DNA of 64,000 nt, taken from NCBI GenBank assembly GCA_937898415.1, contig CALDLA010000050.1, positions 1-64,000 of the forward strand, given 5' to 3'. The position numbers were made by a program, and so were the translations under genes. Positions 1-8,110 of the stretch are shown here, in pieces. Below the pieces are notes generated by a model. That model saw only the letters and a list, made by a program, of their open reading frames with translations. It ran no database searches and had not been told where the DNA came from. This DNA is from an uncultured Prevotellaceae bacterium (GTDB lineage Bacteria; Bacteroidota; Bacteroidia; Bacteroidales; Bacteroidaceae). The first letter of the stretch is position 1. Every line of letters begins with the position of its first letter.

Positions 1-74
1 GTTGCGGAGGCAGGACTCGAACATGCGACCTCCAGGTTATGAGCCTGGCGAGCTACCAACTGCTCCACTCCGCG
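1..74 (-). tRNA. initiator tRNA-Met (CAU)
   Basis: Read on the minus strand this folds as a tRNA: acceptor CGCGGAG at 74-68, D arm with GAGC/GCTC, anticodon loop CTCATAA and T loop TTCGAGT. The first base C1 faces A72, a mismatch that is the hallmark of bacterial initiator tRNAs, so this is the formylmethionine tRNA rather than the elongator. Two details differ from the textbook initiator. Pair 29-41 of the anticodon stem is A-U instead of G-C, so only two of the three expected G-C pairs are present. The T stem has a U52-C62 mismatch. Position 1 is the first C of a possible CCA end. Confidence 0.93.
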
Positions 75-111
75 ATGTTAGTTATAGGGGCATTCCCCTC
101 GTTTGCGGGTG

Positions 112-143
112 CAAAGGTACTACTTTTTTCTGAATCTCGCAAA
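112..143 (-). promoter_or_regulatory. promoter of the initiator tRNA
   Basis: On the minus strand TTTG (143-140) and TACCTTTG (119-112) are separated by exactly 20 bp, matching the Bacteroidetes primary sigma consensus TTTG-N19-21-TAnnTTTG. Transcription would start near 105, about 30 nt before the tRNA. Confidence 0.75.
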
Positions 144-158
144 TTTTCTTGTATTTTT

Positions 159-190
159 TTTGGTCATATCAGATAAAAGACGTAATTTTG
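159..190 (+). promoter_or_regulatory. promoter of the tetR-fabG operon
   Basis: TTTG at 159-162 and TAATTTTG at 183-190 with a 20-bp spacer. The predicted start near 197 leaves a leader of about 10-20 nt. It is divergent from the tRNA promoter; the two -33 boxes lie 15 bp apart. Confidence 0.75.
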
Positions 191-217
191 CACACGATAT
201 AACCAATGTGCAATAAC

Positions 218-811
218 ATGTCAATATCGAAGACTAGACAATTGTTAGTGGATGTCGCTCGTCAACTTTTTGCTAAGAACGGGCTTGAAAACACGACGAT
301 GAATGATATTGCGGTATCGTCGGGCAAGGGGCGGCGTACGCTCTATACATATTTTAAATCAAAGGAGGACATTTACTATGCTGTTATTGAGAGTGAACTG
401 GAAAGACTCAGTGATAAGCTTGACGAGGTGGCAGCAAAGAAAATCCGCCCGCAGGACAAGGTCATTGAGTTGATTTACACCCACTTGAACATGATACGCG
501 AGACGGTGGTACGCAATGGAAACTTGCGTGCGGAATTCTTCCGTAATATCTGGATGGTGGAAAAGGTTCGCAAGAACTTTGATGATGCCGAAATAGAGTT
601 GTTCCGCAAAGTCTATACAGAGGGAAAGGAGGTTGGCGAGTTTGACATCGACAATGTTGACTTGGTTGCCGATATTACCCACTATTGTATTAAAGGTTTG
701 GAAGTTCCTTATATTTATGGGCGTATTGCCCATGGCATGACAGAGGAGGCCACTAAACCACAGGTTGCCAAAGTCGTATATGGTGCATTGGGAAAGTTGA
801 ACAGAAAATAA
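218..811 (+). CDS. TetR/AcrR family transcriptional regulator
   Basis: A regulator of about 197 residues. The N-terminal helix-turn-helix (roughly residues 5-52) carries the usual TetR features: an ARQLFAKNG segment, the TTMNDIA turn, and RRTLYTYFKSKEDIY as recognition helix and exit. The C-terminal ligand-binding half has no motif that names a ligand. An in-frame ATG at 206 would add MCNN. I prefer 218 because family members usually begin just before an SKTR-like segment and because 206 lies only about 9 nt after the predicted transcription start. fabG follows after 36 bp with no promoter between them, so the regulator probably controls its own operon and may sense a fatty-acid-derived molecule. 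That last point is inference. Confidence 0.9.
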   Translation: MSISKTRQLLVDVARQLFAKNGLENTTMNDIAVSSGKGRRTLYTYFKSKEDIYYAVIESELERLSDKLDEVAAKKIRPQDKVIELIYTHLNMIRETVVRNGNLRAEFFRNIWMVEKVRKNFDDAEIELFRKVYTEGKEVGEFDIDNVDLVADITHYCIKGLEVPYIYGRIAHGMTEEATKPQVAKVVYGALGKLNRK

Positions 812-847
812 TATCAATCACACATCAATTAATAGTTACAAAGAAAA

Positions 848-1585
848 ATGGGATTATTAGAAGGTAAGACAGCACTCATCACTGGTGCTGCACGCGGTAT
901 CGGAAAAGCTATCGCACTTAAATTTGCCGAGGAGGGGGCCAATATCGCATTCACCGACCTCGAAGTAAATGAAGAAACTGAGAAGGAAATTGCGGCTAAG
1001 GGCGTCAAGGCAAAAAGCTATGCATCGAACGCAGCTGACTTTGTTCAGACCGAAGAGGTCGTTAAAGCCGTGAAAGAGGAGTTCGGGAGCGTTGATATAC
1101 TGGTCAATAACGCAGGTATCACGAAGGACGGCCTGATGCTCCGTATGACTGAGCAGCAGTGGGATGCTGTCATCGCTGTCAATTTGAAATCGGCATTCAA
1201 CTTTATTCATGCCTGTGTGCCGGTGATGATGCGTCAGCGTGGTGGTAGCATCATCAATATGGCTTCCGTCGTGGGTGTTCACGGCAATGCCGGGCAGGCA
1301 AACTACGCAGCCTCCAAGGCTGGACTCATAGCACTGGCTAAGTCTATTGGACAGGAAATGGGTCCGAAGGGCATTCGCGCTAATGCTATTGCGCCCGGCT
1401 TCATCGACACGGCCATGACTCAGGCACTGCCCGACGACGTTCGCAAAGAATGGATTGGTAAGATTCCCCTGCGTCGTGGCGGTACGGTGGATGATATTGC
1501 TTCATGTGCTGTCTTCCTGGCCAGTGATATGTCGAGCTATATTAGCGGACAGGTCATTCAAGTCGATGGTGGTATGAATATGTAA
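848..1585 (+). CDS. fabG: 3-oxoacyl-ACP reductase FabG
   Basis: Short-chain dehydrogenase/reductase of 245 residues, the normal FabG length. It reduces 3-oxoacyl-ACP with NADPH in the elongation cycle of type II fatty-acid synthesis, in the cytoplasm. Seen in the sequence: the cofactor-binding glycine pattern TGAARGIG near residue 12, the NNAG motif near residue 87, and the catalytic Ser140, Tyr153 (in YAASK) and Lys157. The C-terminal ISGQVIQVDGG is typical of FabG. It lies second in an operon behind a TetR regulator and is followed by a strong terminator. A related SDR of different substrate range cannot be excluded. Confidence 0.93.
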   Translation: MGLLEGKTALITGAARGIGKAIALKFAEEGANIAFTDLEVNEETEKEIAAKGVKAKSYASNAADFVQTEEVVKAVKEEFGSVDILVNNAGITKDGLMLRMTEQQWDAVIAVNLKSAFNFIHACVPVMMRQRGGSIINMASVVGVHGNAGQANYAASKAGLIALAKSIGQEMGPKGIRANAIAPGFIDTAMTQALPDDVRKEWIGKIPLRRGGTVDDIASCAVFLASDMSSYISGQVIQVDGGMNM

Positions 1586-1605
1586 ATAGGTATTGATAAG
1601 AGTCG

Positions 1606-1651
1606 AAAAGAGTATCCCCTGGAAGGACTTCCTCCCAGGGGATACTCTTTT
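1606..1651. terminator. bidirectional intrinsic terminator
   Basis: A perfect 17-bp stem (1606-1622 with 1635-1651) and a 12-nt loop. The arms begin AAAAGAG and end CTCTTTT, so each strand ends in a U-run. It sits between the convergent fabG and xylB and can serve both. Confidence 0.9.
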
Positions 1652-1664
1652 GATTCCCTGTTTA

Positions 1665-3155
1665 TTATAGACGGTTATTCAAGGTGTCCTTCCATGCATT
1701 ATAGGCTTGTTTGTAAGCTTCTCCGTTCTTGGTGTCGGGCTCTATGACCTCCAGTTTGTCAAGCGTTGCAAAGGCCTCATCGCTGTCCTTGTAGATGCCA
1801 GCACCGATACCAGCACCTTTGGCGGCACCCACGGAGCCGTCAGTGTCGTAGAGTTCGATAGTGGCGCCGCTGACACCGGCCAACGTATTGCGGAACAGCG
1901 GCGAGAGGAACATGTTGGCCTTGCCGGCATGAATTTTCTTGATATCCATACCCATCTGCTGCATAATCTCCATGCCGTAGCAGAAAGAGAAGACGATACC
2001 CTCTTGAGCGGCACGGACGAGGTGGGCTTTTGAGTGCTTGTTGAAGTTCAGACCGTTAATGGAGCAACCAATCTCCTTGTTCTCCAATACGCGCTCAGCA
2101 CCGTTGCCGAATGGAATGATAGTCACACCCTCGCTTCCGATAGGAGCCTGAGCGGCCAGATCGTTCATCTCTGCATATGAAATGTCAGGAGTAATATTGC
2201 GGTGTACCCATGCATTGAGGATACCCGTACCGTTGATACACAGCAGTACACCTAAGCGGGTCTGATCTGCGGTGTGGTTGACGTGAGCAAAGGTATTGAC
2301 ACGGCTCTGCTTGTCGTAGTTCACCTCACCTAACACACCATAGACAACGCCCGATGTACCAGCAGTAGCGGCAATCTCTCCAGGATTCAGTACATTAAGT
2401 GATAAGGCATTGTTCGGCTGGTCACCGCCACGGTAGGTAATCGGCGTGCCGGCCTTCAGCCCCAGTTCGGCTGCAGCCTCAGCACACACCTCACTCTGAA
2501 CGGCAAAGGTAGGCACAATGTCGGCAATCAGTGAACGGTCGAAACCATAATAATCAAGCAGGAACTGAGCAGGCTGGTTCTCCTTGAAGTCCCAGAACAT
2601 TCCCTCGGAAAGACCGCTGACCGTTGTGTTGGCCACGCCGCTGAGGCGCATGGCAAGATAATCGCCGGGGAGCATTACCTTATATATTTTGCCATACAGG
2701 TCAGGCTCGTTCTCCTTAACCCATGCTAACTTTGCTGCTGTGAAATTGCCGGGAGAGTTCAACAAGTGACTCAGGCACATTTCTGCCCCCAGTTCCTTGA
2801 AGGCTTTTTCGCCATAAGGAACGGCGCGGGAGTCGCACCAGATGATAGAAGGACGGAGTGCCTTCAAATCCTTGTCCACGCATACCAGACCATGCATCTG
2901 GTATGAAATTCCTACTGCCTTGATGTCTTCGGCGGTAGCACCGGCATCGCTCATGATTTTTTTGAGCGATAGCTTTGCATATTCCCACCATGAATTGGGG
3001 TCCTGCTCAGCCCAACCAGCTTTAACTGCCATGATCGGAGCCTCTTTCTCAGGGTAAAAAGCAGAAGCTACACACTTGCCGCTATCGGCGTTTACTAACG
3101 ATGCCTTGACAGAAGAACTGCCGACATCAAAACCTAACAAATATCTGTTTGCCAT
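1665..3155 (-). CDS. xylB: xylulokinase
   Basis: FGGY-family carbohydrate kinase of 496 residues, the usual xylulokinase length. It phosphorylates D-xylulose with ATP to give xylulose 5-phosphate for the pentose phosphate pathway. Seen: the N-terminal ATPase motif GFDVGSSSVKASL, the GWAEQDPNSWW segment typical of XylB, the MHGL motif after SYQ, and the second phosphate-binding region with TAGTSGVVYG. No xylose isomerase or transporter gene is adjacent, so it is a stand-alone gene here. Other FGGY kinases (ribulo-, glycero-) share the fold, but the overall pattern fits xylulokinase best. It is transcribed towards the shared terminator with fabG. Confidence 0.92.
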   Translation of the reverse strand: MANRYLLGFDVGSSSVKASLVNADSGKCVASAFYPEKEAPIMAVKAGWAEQDPNSWWEYAKLSLKKIMSDAGATAEDIKAVGISYQMHGLVCVDKDLKALRPSIIWCDSRAVPYGEKAFKELGAEMCLSHLLNSPGNFTAAKLAWVKENEPDLYGKIYKVMLPGDYLAMRLSGVANTTVSGLSEGMFWDFKENQPAQFLLDYYGFDRSLIADIVPTFAVQSEVCAEAAAELGLKAGTPITYRGGDQPNNALSLNVLNPGEIAATAGTSGVVYGVLGEVNYDKQSRVNTFAHVNHTADQTRLGVLLCINGTGILNAWVHRNITPDISYAEMNDLAAQAPIGSEGVTIIPFGNGAERVLENKEIGCSINGLNFNKHSKAHLVRAAQEGIVFSFCYGMEIMQQMGMDIKKIHAGKANMFLSPLFRNTLAGVSGATIELYDTDGSVGAAKGAGIGAGIYKDSDEAFATLDKLEVIEPDTKNGEAYKQAYNAWKDTLNNRL

Positions 3156-3199
3156 CTTGTAATTGAGTTTAACTATTTAATAATATTACGTTTTCATCG

Positions 3200-3230
3200 C
3201 AAATTTCCCTAAAAAAAATCACATAAACAA
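3200..3230 (-). promoter_or_regulatory. possible xylB promoter
   Basis: On the minus strand TTG (3230-3228), 20 bp, then GAAATTTG (3207-3200), which differs from TAnnTTTG at the first base only. The leader to xylB would be about 40 nt. Confidence 0.45.
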
Positions 3231-3266
3231 TTATTTTGGATAAAATACGATTTTTTTTAGAATAAA

Positions 3267-3299
3267 TTGAGTACAATTAAAATATTTTTTTTACCTTTG
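3267..3299 (+). promoter_or_regulatory. promoter of the exopolysaccharide operon
   Basis: TACCTTTG at 3292-3299 is a full -7 match. A TTG at 3267-3269 lies 22 bp upstream in a very AT-rich stretch. It precedes the receiver gene at 3341 and is the only clear promoter before the long gene run to 14779. Confidence 0.65.
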
Positions 3300-3340
3300 C
3301 ACATCATAAGCAGAAATTTAAAGATAAAACAAATTCATAT

Positions 3341-3709
3341 ATGAAAAAGAAAATACTAATACTTGATGACAAAGAGACCATTGCAAAGGTTCTCTCTATT
3401 TATTTGATGAGTGACTACGATGTTCAATGGTTGCCCGACGGATTGCAGGGTGTGAAGTGGCTTCAAGCTGGCAATACTCCTGACTTGATTATTTCTGACA
3501 TCCGTATGCCTGGTATGCGTGGTGATGATTTTTTGGAATGGATCAAGCAGAATGAGTTGTTCCGTCACATTCCAGTGATTATGCTTTCCAGTGAGGACTC
3601 TACGAGTGAGCGTATACGCCTGCTTGAAATTGGTGCTGAGGATTATATTGTCAAACCTTTCAACCCGATGGAGTTGAAAATCAGGGTCAAGAAGATCCTT
3701 CCCAACTAA
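3341..3709 (+). CDS. single-domain response regulator (CheY-like)
   Basis: A receiver domain of 122 residues with no output domain. The acidic pocket (Asp9, Asp10), the phospho-acceptor Asp53 in SDIRMPG, Ser83/Ser84 and Lys104 in VKPF are all present, so it should be phosphorylatable. Effects must go through protein contacts, because there is no DNA-binding part. No histidine kinase lies nearby. It is the first gene of the exopolysaccharide operon, 27 bp before a sugar transferase whose own N-terminus looks like a receiver fold, so it may control polysaccharide assembly directly. The role is inference; the domain call is firm. Confidence 0.9.
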   Translation: MKKKILILDDKETIAKVLSIYLMSDYDVQWLPDGLQGVKWLQAGNTPDLIISDIRMPGMRGDDFLEWIKQNELFRHIPVIMLSSEDSTSERIRLLEIGAEDYIVKPFNPMELKIRVKKILPN

Positions 3710-3736
3710 CATGGGCAATCTACACCTTCTTTATAT

Positions 3737-4951
3737 ATGATAGGTATAGTTTATTTAGGAAACAATCCGCAGACGGAGGAGCGCCTGAAGTACATTCCAG
3801 GTCGGCTTGTACAGATGACCAAGACCTACAAAGAGGCGGCAGCGGCTTGCGCACCCCATGTGCGCAACGAGCATTTCATTGTGTTCTTTGAGAAGAATGT
3901 CCGTACAGAGGACATAACTGCCATTACCTATCTTCGTAAGAAGTGTACCAATATCTATATTATTCTCCTGACAGATACACTGAATGGAGAGGAAAGAGAT
4001 ATTTACCAGAAATGCGGTATCAATGACACATTGGGCCAGTCTGCTTCTGTTACTGAATTAAACAAGAAAATTCAGTTTATCAGTGACCGTGAGGGTATTA
4101 TGTTTGATGACCAGGTTTCGAAGAAGCATATTCTGCGATTCAAGATTCCGGTATGGAAACGTCTGTTTGACATAATCTTCTCAGGAATAGCCATCATCAT
4201 ATTGTCACCAATCTTTATTATAACAGCCATAGCAATTAAACTGGAAAGTCCCGGACCCGTTTTGTTCAAATCCAAGCGTGTTGGAACGAATTACACAATC
4301 TTTGACTTCCTCAAATTCCGTTCGATGTACTCAGATGCTGAGAAGCGGTTGAAGGAGGTAAGTAAGGCTTCCGGTAATCAATACTCAGAAAAGAGTGGAG
4401 ATGAGATTGAAGAAAAGAATGCTACGATTACGGCACCATTAGGAGATGAGGCTGAATTGGCAATGATGGCAATGGGTATGGAGTCCGATATGATGATTGG
4501 TGATGAGGAGGTCATGCTTGTGGGTGACGATTTCGTGGTGGCGGAAAGTGATTTCAGTAAACAGAAGGAAGAAGAGAATAATAATGCATTTGTTAAAATC
4601 GAGAATGACCCACGTGTGACGAGGGTTGGACGATTCATTCGTAAGTATAGTATTGATGAACTTCCCCAGCTGTTCAACATACTGAGAGGAGACATGTCCA
4701 TTGTGGGTAATCGTCCCCTTCCTCTCTATGAGGCTGAAAAACTTACCGTAGACTCCAGCATTGACCGTTTCATGGCTCCTGCAGGTCTTACCGGGTTGTG
4801 GCAGGTTGAGGAGCGCGGAAAGGGAGGAATGATGTCAGCAGAAGAAAGAAAACAGCTGGATATTACTTATGGTCGGACCTATAATTTCTTGTTGGACATG
4901 AAAATTATCTTTCGTACACTTACTGCTTTTGTGCAGAAAGAGAACGTTTAA
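3737..4951 (+). CDS. polyprenyl-phosphate sugar-1-phosphate transferase with N-terminal receiver-like domain
   Basis: A protein of 404 residues. Residues 1-125 are a soluble receiver-like fold with no recognisable phospho-acceptor. Residues 135-400 are the monotopic phosphoglycosyl transferase domain that starts repeat units by moving a sugar-1-phosphate onto undecaprenyl phosphate. Seen: the KRLFDII entry, one hydrophobic segment at about 146-168, the SPGPVLFKSKRVG loop, KFRSM, DPRVTRVG, DELPQLFNIL and the GLTGLWQV end. Between KFRSM and DPRVTRVG there is an unusual insertion (about residues 205-285) rich in Glu, Asp and Met, where normal members have a short loop. It is the likely priming enzyme of this operon. 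The sugar is not predictable from sequence. Confidence 0.88.
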   Translation: MIGIVYLGNNPQTEERLKYIPGRLVQMTKTYKEAAAACAPHVRNEHFIVFFEKNVRTEDITAITYLRKKCTNIYIILLTDTLNGEERDIYQKCGINDTLGQSASVTELNKKIQFISDREGIMFDDQVSKKHILRFKIPVWKRLFDIIFSGIAIIILSPIFIITAIAIKLESPGPVLFKSKRVGTNYTIFDFLKFRSMYSDAEKRLKEVSKASGNQYSEKSGDEIEEKNATITAPLGDEAELAMMAMGMESDMMIGDEEVMLVGDDFVVAESDFSKQKEEENNNAFVKIENDPRVTRVGRFIRKYSIDELPQLFNILRGDMSIVGNRPLPLYEAEKLTVDSSIDRFMAPAGLTGLWQVEERGKGGMMSAEERKQLDITYGRTYNFLLDMKIIFRTLTAFVQKENV

Positions 4952-4976
4952 AATATCTACGTTATAATAAATCGTG

Positions 4977-5912
4977 ATGAAGGCAAAACGCGTTTTACTT
5001 TTATGGACATTCGCCGCTATCAGTAGTGCAGGATATGCACAATTCAACGACAGTGGCATCAGTGCTGGATTCTTTGACTCCAGTGCAGAAAAGACAATCA
5101 ATTTTTCCGAATTCCATCTTCCCCCGTTGGCGGTATTATTCGAAAATGCAAAATCAACGCCCAAAATCATGACTTTGGCAAAGGCTCAGCAACTGGCTGA
5201 AGCTGAGGTGGCAAAGCAAAAACGTCACATTTTTTCTTATGTGACGGGACATGCCAGCTTTAGTTATGGCGTGTCTGATATGTGGGGAAACAGTTCTTCC
5301 TCTTATAATATGCGCATCATGCAGTTTCAGGGCAGCGAGCAGCAATATTGGAATGTGGGTGTTAATTTGGCTGTCCCTGTTGAGGACATTCTCGATTTGA
5401 AAGCAGCTATCAAACGTAAAAGGTTGGAAGCAGAGCAGGTGCAGTTAGCCAAGGACGAAGCCTATGACCAGCTGAAATTGCAGATAGCGAGTTTGTATGT
5501 AAAAATTACAAACGACCTTGTCTCGCTGAAGACTGCCAGTGAGAGTGCTGCCGCCTATCAAGGTGCTGGTGCATTGAATCTGGAAGACTTTTACAATGGC
5601 AATATGGATATCCATGGATATGCAGAGACCAAACGTTATGAGTCGGGCATGGTTACAGGCTATCAGAACATGCAAACTCAGATTACGACGGATATCTTGA
5701 CTCTGGAGATTCTGACGCATACGCCCATCTTGACTAACTCTACCACGGAAATCACCCTTGACAGCGGTGTGCAAAAGACTGAAAAACAGATTGCCAAGGA
5801 GAATAAGGCTGTGGAGAAACGTATCAAGAAAGCGGCTAAGGAAGAAGAAAAAAGAATGGAGAATCTGGAAAAAGAGGAAAAGAAAGCCCAGAAATCAGCT
5901 GAAAAGAAATAA
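4977..5912 (+). CDS. TolC-like outer-membrane protein, exopolysaccharide export
   Basis: A secreted protein of about 311 residues. It has a signal peptide (KAKRVLLLWTFAAISSAGYAQ), then a region with the alternating helical character of TolC/OEP proteins (LAKAQQLAEAEVAKQKRH; DEAYDQLKLQIASLYVKI). The C-terminal 50 residues are a highly charged Lys/Glu helix. It is shorter than a full TolC (about 430 residues), with only part of the usual helical hairpins, so the assignment is tentative. An upstream GTG at 4974 is in frame; I chose the ATG at 4977. It lies between the sugar transferase and the Wzz-like gene, where a polysaccharide export component is expected. Confidence 0.65.
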   Translation: MKAKRVLLLWTFAAISSAGYAQFNDSGISAGFFDSSAEKTINFSEFHLPPLAVLFENAKSTPKIMTLAKAQQLAEAEVAKQKRHIFSYVTGHASFSYGVSDMWGNSSSSYNMRIMQFQGSEQQYWNVGVNLAVPVEDILDLKAAIKRKRLEAEQVQLAKDEAYDQLKLQIASLYVKITNDLVSLKTASESAAAYQGAGALNLEDFYNGNMDIHGYAETKRYESGMVTGYQNMQTQITTDILTLEILTHTPILTNSTTEITLDSGVQKTEKQIAKENKAVEKRIKKAAKEEEKRMENLEKEEKKAQKSAEKK

Positions 5913-5932
5913 AAACAATTAAACCAATAGTT

Positions 5933-8107
5933 ATGGATTTATTTAGATATATAGTCAGATTTTTGTATAAGATACGCTGGTATCTGATTATTCTGCCGTT
6001 GATAGCTCTTGTCGTGGCATGGTTCATGACTCGGAATTTGCCTCGTGTCTATGACACGAATACGACCATCTATACGGGTATGATCACTGGCTATAATATT
6101 GAGGGAGGAACGGGTGCTGCTGGTGGTAAAACAGAAACCAATATGGCCAACCTCATGTTGATCATCACAACTGACGCTACCATTCATGAAGTCTCTCTGA
6201 GGCTGTTTGCTCGTTGTATGATGTATGGAAATGCCAATAAGGACAATAACTATATATCTGCCGAACATTTCCGTCAGTTGAGTGCATCTGTACCAACAGA
6301 AGTCAAGGCACTGATTAACTATAATAATGAGGATGCCACCTATGCTAACTTGAAAGCATACGAAAAGCCGACTCAGGATAATTACCTTTTTGGAATCTTG
6401 AATTATCATCCATGGTTTGGCATCAACAGCATTACTAGTCGTCTGAAGGTGATGCAGTTGAATAAAAGTGATATTATTGATATTGGCTATTCTGCTGATG
6501 ATGCGGGTATCGCCTATAATACGCTTGACATCCTGAATGAGGTGTTTGCCAATCAGTACCAAGAGTTACGTTATGGTGAAACCAATAATGTGATTAGGTT
6601 CTTTGAGAGGGAAGTGGGTCGTTTGTATCGTATTCTGACAGGAGCTGAGGACGACATCATCAGGTATAATATTGAGAAGGGTATTATCAACTACGGAGAG
6701 CAGACCAAGCAGTTAACCGTGTTGGATGCTCAGCATATGAACTCTACTAATCAGCAGTTGATGGACTATACGACAAGTAAGGCCATGATGGACTACTTGG
6801 AACGCCAGTTGGGTAATAGGACAAAGATTATCAGGGCCAATAAGGATTTCACTAGTCAGGTAACCGACATCTCCCGTATCCAGTCGCGTATCTCTAACCT
6901 GCGATTGATGAGTAGTGAAGGTGGTGCCAGCAATGAGTCGCAATTAGAACTGGCCAAGGCAGAAAAGATGCTGCAAGATGCAACATCAAAAATGAAGGAT
7001 CTGACTAAGGACATTGAAGCCGGCTCATACAGTTCTGAGACAGGTGTTAAAGCCAACGACATGATTAACAAATGGCTGGAGCAAGTGCTCATACTTGAGA
7101 AGACAAAGGCCGAGATGTCTGCCCAAGATATAATGCGTCAGCAACTGGATCAGCGTATACTTTATTATGCCCCTATCGGTGCAACTATGGCACGTAAGGA
7201 ACGCCATATTGGTTTTATCGAGGGTAACTATATGGAAATGCTGAAGGCTTTGAATGCAGCTCGTCTGCGTCAGCGTAACCTTCAGATGACGACGGCCACA
7301 TTACGTGTGCTTAATCCGCCGATGTTCCCGATGAATGCGCAGCCCACCAATCGTATGATGGTCCTGCTCGGTGCTTTTATGCTGACATTTGTGCTGACGG
7401 CCATGTACTTCTTTATCATTGAACTGCTTGATCGTACCCTTCGCGACCGTATGCGTTCTGAACGTATTACGAAGATTCCTGTGTTGGGCTGTTTCCCGAA
7501 AGAGAGCAGTCTGCGCTACCGTCGTTACAATAAGACCATCAGTGATATGGCCTTGCGTCAGTTGTCCAAGTCTTTGCTTCCTCATTTCAAGGAGGGACAG
7601 CAGAACGTACTGAACCTGCTATCAACTGATGCGGCAAATGGTAAGAGCTATTTGGCTCAGGAACTTCAGAACTACTGGATTTCCATTGGACTTCAGGTGC
7701 GCCTGCTGACATACGATGAGGACTTCCTCGCAGAAGATAGCAAGTACATTATGGCCAAGGATATTAAGGATCTGTGCCCGGACTTGATGCCTAATGAAAT
7801 TGCTATCGTTGAATATCCTAATCTTGATGATAATTCCATCTCCCCAGCTCTGCTGAATATGGGAACAATTAACCTGATGGTCACGCGTGCCAACCGGACC
7901 TGGAAGGATGTTGATCAAAAGGCCTTGAAGGAGGTAGAGTCGCAGTTGGAGAACAAGGATTCTCTCTATATGTACCTGACAGAGTGCCAGCGTTATGCAG
8001 TTGAGGAGTTTGTCGGTCAGTTGCCACCCTATACACGGTTTAACAACTTCGTATACCGTATCTCCCAAATGGGTCTTACTGCCGTTGAGAACAGTCACGC
8101 AAAATAG
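5933..8107 (+). CDS. Wzz/BY-kinase-like chain-length protein with degenerate P-loop
   Basis: A protein of 724 residues. A transmembrane helix lies near residues 17-33, followed by a long, partly coiled-coil periplasmic region and a second helix at about 475-497 after a Pro-rich stretch (NPPMFPMNAQP). This is the polysaccharide co-polymerase layout. The cytoplasmic C-terminus (about 520-724) resembles a bacterial tyrosine kinase but is degenerate. The Walker A region reads STDAANGKS (Gly570, Lys571, Ser572), the Walker B line IVEYPNL has Glu instead of Asp, and no C-terminal tyrosine cluster is seen. It probably sets chain length or couples polymerisation to export. ATP binding is possible and kinase activity is doubtful. 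Confidence 0.78.
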   Translation: MDLFRYIVRFLYKIRWYLIILPLIALVVAWFMTRNLPRVYDTNTTIYTGMITGYNIEGGTGAAGGKTETNMANLMLIITTDATIHEVSLRLFARCMMYGNANKDNNYISAEHFRQLSASVPTEVKALINYNNEDATYANLKAYEKPTQDNYLFGILNYHPWFGINSITSRLKVMQLNKSDIIDIGYSADDAGIAYNTLDILNEVFANQYQELRYGETNNVIRFFEREVGRLYRILTGAEDDIIRYNIEKGIINYGEQTKQLTVLDAQHMNSTNQQLMDYTTSKAMMDYLERQLGNRTKIIRANKDFTSQVTDISRIQSRISNLRLMSSEGGASNESQLELAKAEKMLQDATSKMKDLTKDIEAGSYSSETGVKANDMINKWLEQVLILEKTKAEMSAQDIMRQQLDQRILYYAPIGATMARKERHIGFIEGNYMEMLKALNAARLRQRNLQMTTATLRVLNPPMFPMNAQPTNRMMVLLGAFMLTFVLTAMYFFIIELLDRTLRDRMRSERITKIPVLGCFPKESSLRYRRYNKTISDMALRQLSKSLLPHFKEGQQNVLNLLSTDAANGKSYLAQELQNYWISIGLQVRLLTYDEDFLAEDSKYIMAKDIKDLCPDLMPNEIAIVEYPNLDDNSISPALLNMGTINLMVTRANRTWKDVDQKALKEVESQLENKDSLYMYLTECQRYAVEEFVGQLPPYTRFNNFVYRISQMGLTAVENSHAK

Positions 8108-8110
8108 TCA

